Translations under genes and position numbers: made by a program
Assembly (NCBI GenBank): GCA_018818125.1
Contig: JAHISQ010000033.1
Span: forward strand, 1-48,830
Source of the DNA: Candidatus Rifleibacteriota bacterium
GTDB lineage: Bacteria > Muiribacteriota > Ozemobacteria > Ozemobacterales > Ozemobacteraceae
DNA length: 48,830 bases
Direction of reading: 5' to 3'
Shown: one piece after another, positions 44,380-48,830 of the stretch
Layout: the number at the start of each line of letters is the position of its first letter
Position numbering within the stretch: position 1 is the first letter of the stretch
The notes under the pieces: generated by a model
The model's input: the letters and a program-made list of their open reading frames with translations, nothing else
Database searches by the model: none
What the model was told of the DNA's origin: nothing

Positions 44380-45900
44380 CTACTTTGCTGTGAAAATCGC
44401 GTTTTTCACCTGATACTCTGCGCCACAATCCTTGCATTTATGGTCGCTACATTCTTCGAGCTTTTCACCGGCAATCAGTTTGACACCGCAATGGCACATC
44501 CAGCCTTTAATGCGGCCAGGATTGCCTACCACCATGGCAAAGTCAGGAACATCTTTAGTCACAACCGATCCCGCGCCGATAAAGCAGTATCTGCCGAGGG
44601 TATTCCCGCAGACGACTGTCGCATTGGCACCGACGGTCGCGCCCTTTTTCAGCAATGTTTTTTTGTATTCATGCTTGCGACTGACGTGACTGCGCGGGTT
44701 AACCACGTTGGTAAACACCATTGACGGGCCACAGAAAACATCATCTTCGAGCACGACGCCATCATAGATCGACACGTTATTCTGCACCTTGACGTTGTTA
44801 CCGATCTTAACTTTAGGCCCAACCACACAATTCTGGCCAAAACTGCAGTCTTTGCCAATTTCAGTGTTCCCGAGAATATGACAGAAATGCCATATTTTGG
44901 TGTTTTCGCCGATTTTAACGCCGTCATCGACGTAAGAAGACTCGTGCACAAAGTATTTGTTATCCATTAATGTTTCTCCATCGCTTACAGCGTGATTAAG
45001 GTCGGTAAAGCATTTTTCATTTGCAGGAAAAATCAGTTCAAAGCCCATTTTTTGCAAAGGTATTTGTGGATGCCTGGCTAGAAGTTCTTCCAAGCTGATT
45101 TTAAAGCGGTTTTTGCGATCAACGACATCGATTAGCCTTTGACAGACATAGAATAGCATTGCCAATCGGCCTTTTTTTGTTTGTTTTACTTCGATCTCGG
45201 CAGGTAATCTGGCGCAAATCGAAAAATGCCTGTTCCATATTCTTGCATGGTGGGCACATAGATTCCGAAAAACAGTGAGAGAATGCAGCCATGATTCGAG
45301 GTCTTTGGGTGAACAGTTGAATCTTTGAGCTATTATTTTTTTATCCGACCTGTTTTTCAGGCTGGCATAGATCTTTGCAATCTTGCCAAAAGACAATAAC
45401 TCAATGATCATCCAGGAAGGAGGTAGTTCAGGTGAAGAATACTTTCGGCGATAAGAACCAGCAAAGGTTTCCTGGCTTCTTCTGAATTCTGACCTGCAAT
45501 CTTCCAACATTTTCTGGTGGTCAAACCTGTCCATGCAAAATAAATCGGACTTCAGAAACCAATGGCTGTCGTTATATTTCAGTGCCAGTTCAGCGCATAA
45601 TACTGTTTTGACAGCTATTTCTATTTTTTCAAGAAGTGGGAAAAAGAAGCTGCGAAGTTCAGAATCGAATTCACACAGTCTGACTACTTTTTCGAATGTT
45701 GTATCAGCTTTGAAAGAATGAGTTCTTTGGCCATGCTCAAAGTGTTCAAAATGTAAGGCGTATCCGCTGAATCGATAGTAATTGAAAAACGCAAGAAATT
45801 CTGCTGCGTATTCTGGTTCTGAAACCACCATCCCTCTGCTTTGGAGCAGTTTTACCTGTTCTTGAGGAGTCGTTGGAGGCTTAGTAAAGGTTTGGTTCAC
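44380..45900 (-). CDS. wbpD: AbiF/Abi_2 (HEPN-like) domain fused in frame to WbpD acetyltransferase
   Basis: A 506-residue chimera. Residues 1-290 match the Abi_2 (AbiD/AbiF) abortive-infection family over its full length: KPPTTPQEQVKLLQSRGMVV, FFNYYRFSGYALHFE, FDSELRSFFFPLLEKIEIAVKT, PPSWMIIELLSFGKIAKIY and the signature RNLCAHHARIWNRHF, containing the R-x4-H RNase-type motif Arg212-His217. Residues 312-506 are a complete WbpD-type left-handed beta-helix N-acetyltransferase: NKYFVHESSYVDDGVKIG, hexapeptide turns, PRSHVSRKHEY with the family's conserved His, and a terminal Cys-rich zinc-like tail (CHCG, CKDCG). WbpD acetylates UDP-GlcNAc3NA. The two parts are joined by about 20 residues without a stop. 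A GTG start at 45900 has AGGA 10 nt upstream. An internal ATG (44967) with its own GGAG would allow WbpD alone. It is likely transcribed from the promoter at 45985-46013 through or past a candidate ncRNA. Confidence 0.9.
   Translation of the reverse strand: MNQTFTKPPTTPQEQVKLLQSRGMVVSEPEYAAEFLAFFNYYRFSGYALHFEHFEHGQRTHSFKADTTFEKVVRLCEFDSELRSFFFPLLEKIEIAVKTVLCAELALKYNDSHWFLKSDLFCMDRFDHQKMLEDCRSEFRRSQETFAGSYRRKYSSPELPPSWMIIELLSFGKIAKIYASLKNRSDKKIIAQRFNCSPKDLESWLHSLTVFRNLCAHHARIWNRHFSICARLPAEIEVKQTKKGRLAMLFYVCQRLIDVVDRKNRFKISLEELLARHPQIPLQKMGFELIFPANEKCFTDLNHAVSDGETLMDNKYFVHESSYVDDGVKIGENTKIWHFCHILGNTEIGKDCSFGQNCVVGPKVKIGNNVKVQNNVSIYDGVVLEDDVFCGPSMVFTNVVNPRSHVSRKHEYKKTLLKKGATVGANATVVCGNTLGRYCFIGAGSVVTKDVPDFAMVVGNPGRIKGWMCHCGVKLIAGEKLEECSDHKCKDCGAEYQVKNAIFTAK
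44975..44980 (-). promoter_or_regulatory. Internal ribosome-binding site before the WbpD start
   Basis: TGGAGA lies 8 nt before the in-frame ATG at 44967, the natural first residue of WbpD-type proteins (MDNKYFV). It decides that WbpD can start independently of the AbiF domain. Confidence 0.55.
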
Positions 45901-45914
45901 AGCGGCATATTCCT

Positions 45915-45978
45915 AAAAAGAAACGCCCCGCCCTGGTACGCATTTGCCACAAGGCAACTAGGCGCGGCGGGTACTGTT
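45915..45978 (-). ncRNA. Candidate structured RNA upstream of the AbiF domain
   Basis: From the predicted start (near 45978) to a T-rich end (45923-45915), about 64 nt fold into a long imperfect hairpin. The outer stem is CCCGCC/GGCGGG (45971-45966 with 45932-45927). Next comes GCGC/GCGT with a 5-nt ACCAG bulge, then the inner stem TTGCC/GGCAA with loop TTGT. It ends GCGTTTCTTTTT like an intrinsic terminator. A GTAC/GTAC pairing could make a pseudoknot with the outer stem (hypothesis). Its own -35/-10 match strongly (next entry). The position directly before an AbiF-family gene is the one reported for AbiF-associated RNAs, as I recall; this is not verified here. Alternatives: a terminator of wbpI with a read-through promoter, or an attenuator. 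Confidence 0.5.
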
Positions 45979-45984
45979 ACTAGT

Positions 45985-46013
45985 AGTATAATCATGTAAA
46001 CGTAGAATTGCAA
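45985..46013 (-). promoter_or_regulatory. Strong predicted promoter of the ncRNA/AbiF-WbpD transcript
   Basis: TTGCAA, 17-bp spacer, TATACT on the minus strand. The identical pair drives wbpB at 47219-47247. It lies just 21 bp past the wbpI stop codon at 46034 and 7 bp before the predicted RNA start. Confidence 0.65.
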
Positions 46014-46033
46014 GTAGCTAAAAATGCTCATAT

Positions 46034-47170
46034 CTATCTCGCTTGTTCTCTACTCCATTTGATCAGTTCTTTGACGATGTTTTGACCGGCATTGCCTAAG
46101 CCATAAAGGTCAGGCCATGGCAGTTTTTGTGGGTCTATCATCAGCATCTGTTCTACTGCTGCGACGATCTTTTCGGGTTCAAGACCGGCAATCATATTCC
46201 AGCCGGCTTCCACCAGTTCTACCCATTCTGTCTCAGTGCGCATGGTCACACAGAGAACCTTGTGAAAGAAAGCTTCCTTTTGAACCCCGCCGGAGTCAGT
46301 TACTATAAGCCTGGCATGCTTTTCGGCACAGACCATGTCGAGATAGCCTATTGGCTCAATAGCTTTAAATGCAGAGGTAGCCAGCAGCTTGCTCAATTCA
46401 GGGTTTGAGCTAATCAGATTTCTGGTACGCGGGTGCATCGGCCAGACAATCGGATAGTGCTTTCTGCTGATCATGTCGAGTGCTGCCATCAGGTTTTTTA
46501 GATTTTCAGGGTTGTCGGTGCTTTCAGCCCGATGAATAGTGGCTAGAATGTATTGATGTGGCAGCAGTTTATTCTGCTCAAGCCAGCTGCTATTGGAAAG
46601 CTTTGCATAAAAAATAGCAGCGTCGTTCATTACATCTCCGGTATTAACAACTTTCGCCTTGAGGCGTGGGCAGGGTATGCCTTCGCTGGCAAGGTTCTTT
46701 ACAGCCTCAACTGTTGGGCACAATAACAGGCTTGATACACGGTCGGCGAGAATGCGGTTTATCTCCTCCGGCATGTTATGATTAAACGAGCGTAGCCCGG
46801 CTTCTACATGAGCCACAGGTATGTGTAATTTGGCAGCAGCAAGAGCACCGGCTAGAGTTGAGTTGGTATCGCCATATATCAGCACCATATCCGGGTTTTC
46901 CAGCATCATGGCTTCTTCAAGCTTTATCAGCATCTGTCCCGTTTGCAGAGCATGGCTGCCAGAGCCCACTGCAAGTTGATAATGGGGGCGCGGTATTTGC
47001 ATTTCGTCGAAAAAGATATCTGACATGTTCTGATCGTAATGTTGGCCGGTGTGAATGATCTGCTCCTGAATTGGTTCGCAGGCATTCAGGTTGTATTCAG
47101 CAATAGTCCGGCTGACAACGGCTGCCTTGATAAACTGTGGCCTGGCGCCAACTATGGTTAAAACTTTCAT
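46034..47170 (-). CDS. wbpI: UDP-N-acetylglucosamine 2-epimerase, non-hydrolysing (WbpI/WecB type)
   Basis: A 378-residue enzyme. In the Wbp pathway the same family inverts C2 of UDP-GlcNAc3NAcA to give UDP-ManNAc3NAcA (WbpI); WecB does so on UDP-GlcNAc. Family marks are VGARPQFIKAA near the N-terminus, HTGQHYDQNMSDIF, YGDTNSTLAGALAA, HVEAGLRSF followed by PEEINR, and DSGGVQKEAF near 285. The WbpI assignment over WecB rests on the presence of wbpA, B, D and E here. It is divergent from wbpB and shares a palindromic -35 with it. The ATG has an AGGTGA SD. Confidence 0.9.
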   Translation of the reverse strand: MKVLTIVGARPQFIKAAVVSRTIAEYNLNACEPIQEQIIHTGQHYDQNMSDIFFDEMQIPRPHYQLAVGSGSHALQTGQMLIKLEEAMMLENPDMVLIYGDTNSTLAGALAAAKLHIPVAHVEAGLRSFNHNMPEEINRILADRVSSLLLCPTVEAVKNLASEGIPCPRLKAKVVNTGDVMNDAAIFYAKLSNSSWLEQNKLLPHQYILATIHRAESTDNPENLKNLMAALDMISRKHYPIVWPMHPRTRNLISSNPELSKLLATSAFKAIEPIGYLDMVCAEKHARLIVTDSGGVQKEAFFHKVLCVTMRTETEWVELVEAGWNMIAGLEPEKIVAAVEQMLMIDPQKLPWPDLYGLGNAGQNIVKELIKWSREQAR

Positions 47171-47196
47171 TTCTTCACCTCGATTGAATTAAGCCT

Positions 47197-47247
47197 ATTT
47201 TAGAGGTTTGAAAAAAAATTGCAATTTGTTTTTTACAGGTTTATACT
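47197..47247. promoter_or_regulatory. Divergent wbpI/wbpB promoters sharing one palindromic -35
   Basis: TTGCAA at 47219-47224 is self-complementary. On the plus strand it is 17 bp from TATACT (47242-47247), which serves wbpB. On the minus strand it is 16 bp from TAAAAT (47202-47197), which serves wbpI. One hexamer may therefore serve both directions, which would make the two promoters mutually exclusive. Confidence 0.5.
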
Positions 47248-47279
47248 TCAACTCCTAAATGACTTGCACGGAGTAAAAT

Positions 47280-48308
47280 ATGATAAAAGTAGGTCTGGTT
47301 GGCTGTGGCAGAATCTCTGTCAATCATTTCAAAGCAATAAAAGAACATGGTAACCGCTGCAAACTGGTAGCAGTCTGTGACAGTATAGAAGGACGTGCAA
47401 AAAAAGCAGCAGAAGAAAATGGCTGTAACCACTATAAGTCGCTCGATAAAATGCTGAAAGAAGAAGACCTCGACCTGGTCGCGGTCTGTACCCCAAGCGG
47501 TCTGCATCCACAACACGGCATGAAGATCGCCAAAGCCGGAGTCCATGTGCTTACCGAAAAACCCATTGGTATAAACATTGCCGATGTTGATAAGCTGATT
47601 AAAACCTGTGACGACGAGGATGTAAATCTATTCGTAGTCAAACAGAACCGCCTCAACGCCACAATGCAGGCTCTTAAAAAAGCCATTGAAAAGGGCCGCT
47701 TTGGTAAAATTTACATGGTTCAGAGCAATGTATTCTGGCAGCGACCCCAGGAATACTATGACCAGGCCAAATGGCGTGGCACCTGGGAATTCGATGGCGG
47801 TGCATTCATGAATCAGGCAAGCCATTACGTAGATATGCTTTACTGGTTGGTTGGCGACATAGATCACGTAATGGCCAGCACAGCAACAATGGCCCGCCAT
47901 GTTGAAACCGAAGACACGGGCGCGGCCATTATCAAGTTCAGAAACGGCGCAATTGGAACCATGAGTGTAACAATGCTTGCTTACCCAAAGAACTTCGAAG
48001 GCTCGATCACTATCCTCGGCGAAAAGGGCACCGTAAGAGTAGGCGGTATCGCGATCAATAAAATCGAAAAATGGGAATTCTCTGACTACGATGACGACGA
48101 CAAAGCAATTCTTGAAGCTTCATATAATCCACCGAACGTCTATGGTTTCGGCCATTCAGCTTATTACCACAACGTTTTTGATGTATTAGAAGGCAAAGCC
48201 GAACCCGATACAGATGGCCGTTCCGGTAGAAAAAGTCTTGAATTGATTCACGCGATATATCTGTCGTCAAAGGACGGAGCTAAGATTTCATTACCATTAA
48301 AACTTTAA
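47280..48308 (+). CDS. wbpB: UDP-N-acetyl-2-amino-2-deoxyglucuronate oxidase (WbpB type, Gfo/Idh/MocA)
   Basis: A 342-residue NAD-dependent dehydrogenase that oxidises C3 of UDP-GlcNAcA to the 3-keto sugar, with cofactor recycling in P. aeruginosa. It has GLVGCGRISVNH for the nucleotide, VCTPSGLHPQHGMKIAKAGVHVLTEKP, and GGAFMNQASHYVDMLYWLVG with the family's conserved His. Normal length. A GGAG SD and TTGCAA-type promoter precede the ATG. It is followed 19 bp later by rmlA, likely in the same operon. Confidence 0.93.
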   Translation: MIKVGLVGCGRISVNHFKAIKEHGNRCKLVAVCDSIEGRAKKAAEENGCNHYKSLDKMLKEEDLDLVAVCTPSGLHPQHGMKIAKAGVHVLTEKPIGINIADVDKLIKTCDDEDVNLFVVKQNRLNATMQALKKAIEKGRFGKIYMVQSNVFWQRPQEYYDQAKWRGTWEFDGGAFMNQASHYVDMLYWLVGDIDHVMASTATMARHVETEDTGAAIIKFRNGAIGTMSVTMLAYPKNFEGSITILGEKGTVRVGGIAINKIEKWEFSDYDDDDKAILEASYNPPNVYGFGHSAYYHNVFDVLEGKAEPDTDGRSGRKSLELIHAIYLSSKDGAKISLPLKL

Positions 48309-48327
48309 GCTATAGGGTGGCTAATCA

Positions 48328-48830
48328 ATGAAAGGCATAATTCTTGCCGGTGGTTCAGGTACTAGGCTTTATCCGATTACAATGGTTGTCAGTAAACAGC
48401 TTTTGCCTGTTTACGACAAGCCCATGATTTATTACCCGCTTTCAGTGTTGATGCTTGCCGGGCTGCGTGAAATCCTGATAATATCCACCCCAACCGACAC
48501 TCCTAGATTTAAGGAGCTGTTGGGGGATGGTTCGCAATGGGGTATCAGTCTCAGTTATGCCGTGCAGCCTAACCCAGGCGGTCTTGCGCAGGCATTCATA
48601 ATCGGCGAGAGTTTTATTGGTTCAGACAGTGTTTGCCTGATTCTTGGCGATAATATTTTTTACGGCCAGGGTTTTTCCCCTGTTTTGAAGAAAGCGGCTG
48701 CGACAAACGATGGTGCCGTCATTTTTGGGTACCCGGTAAAAGATCCAGAACGATATGGTGTTGTCGAATTTGACAGCGAAGGCAAGGCCATCAGCCTTGA
48801 AGAAAAGCCAAAAAAGGCAAAAAGCAATTG
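48328..48830 (+). CDS. rmlA: Glucose-1-phosphate thymidylyltransferase, truncated by window end
   Basis: The first 167 residues of RmlA run off the window edge; normal length is about 290. It begins [18 protein letters not shown] and has [18 protein letters not shown], the catalytic [10 protein letters not shown] and YGVVEFD motifs, and EEKPKK. It makes dTDP-glucose from glucose-1-phosphate and dTTP, feeding RfbB at 16477. AGGGTGG lies before the ATG. It is the second gene of the wbpB operon and is probably followed by more dTDP-sugar genes. Confidence 0.93.
   Translation, partial: MKGIILAGGSGTRLYPITMVVSKQLLPVYDKPMIYYPLSVLMLAGLREILIISTPTDTPRFKELLGDGSQWGISLSYAVQPNPGGLAQAFIIGESFIGSDSVCLILGDNIFYGQGFSPVLKKAAATNDGAVIFGYPVKDPERYGVVEFDSEGKAISLEEKPKKAKSN

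Noticed and set aside
45906..45908. Three-codon minicistron (ATG CCG CTG TGA) ending on the AbiF GTG
   Set aside because: AGGA is only 2 nt from its ATG, too close for initiation; the same AGGA is better placed for GTG at 45900.

Overview
The window comes from a poorly characterised, diderm-type bacterium, inferred from O-antigen or capsule sugar-nucleotide genes, an apparent lipoprotein, and a long-chain HEAT protein with an N-terminal zinc ribbon. GC content is near 50 % by eye. The redox genes (a YgfK-like iron-sulfur flavoprotein and a GlpA/GlpB/DUF1667-type triad) fit an anaerobic lifestyle. Lineages such as Candidatus Riflebacteria or spirochaete-like groups are a guess only. No rRNA, ribosomal protein or other firm taxonomic marker is present. 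A recurrent promoter form, TTGC at the -35 and a TATAAT-like -10 about 17 bp away, is seen before at least a dozen genes and looks like this genome's housekeeping signal.

Layout. 1-3.0 kb (minus strand): a phosphoglucomutase and a class III aminotransferase-fold protein that has lost its catalytic Lys and Asp. 3.1-7.4 kb (minus): a 1413-residue zinc-ribbon/HEAT-repeat protein. 7.7-13.7 kb (minus): a tight operon of membrane protein, GAF-GAF-HD-GYP c-di-GMP phosphodiesterase, RecJ with a large insertion, and a ComFB-like protein. 13.7-15.9 kb: tRNA-Pro(CGG), ManB-type phosphomannomutase, ComF. 16.2-25.0 kb: rfbB, galE with ygfK, a Gfo/Idh oxidoreductase with an unknown N-terminal half, and a LegC-like aminotransferase. 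25.1-27.2 kb (minus): a lipoprotein and a family-4 glycosyltransferase. 27.5-32.6 kb (plus): a four-gene Gld-type ABC system whose last gene fuses DUF4340 to a parvulin domain. 32.8-36.4 kb (plus): a membrane protein, manC and gmd. 36.4-38.7 kb: a plastic accessory patch with HicAB between direct repeats, a decayed wbpA copy and an Rpn-family nuclease. 38.8-48.8 kb: a complete gene set for UDP-2,3-diacetamido-2,3-dideoxy-mannuronate (wbpA, wbpB, wbpE, wbpD, wbpI), split by a glycerol-3-phosphate-dehydrogenase-like redox triad and ending in a truncated rmlA.

How the genes work together. ManB, ManC and Gmd make GDP-mannose and GDP-4-keto-6-deoxymannose. Phosphoglucomutase, RmlA and RfbB lead from glucose phosphate to dTDP-4-keto-6-deoxyglucose. 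GalE interconverts UDP-hexoses. The five Wbp enzymes make UDP-ManNAc3NAcA. Together with LegC-like and glycosyltransferase genes, these supply precursors for a surface polysaccharide.

The most unusual locus is 44.4-46.0 kb. An AbiF/Abi_2 (HEPN-type) domain is joined in frame to the WbpD acetyltransferase. Just upstream lies a short, well-promoted, strongly folded candidate ncRNA ending in a U-tract. A defence or toxin-type module thus appears to have been inserted into, and physically fused with, a surface-sugar biosynthesis gene, while an internal ribosome-binding site may let WbpD also be made alone.
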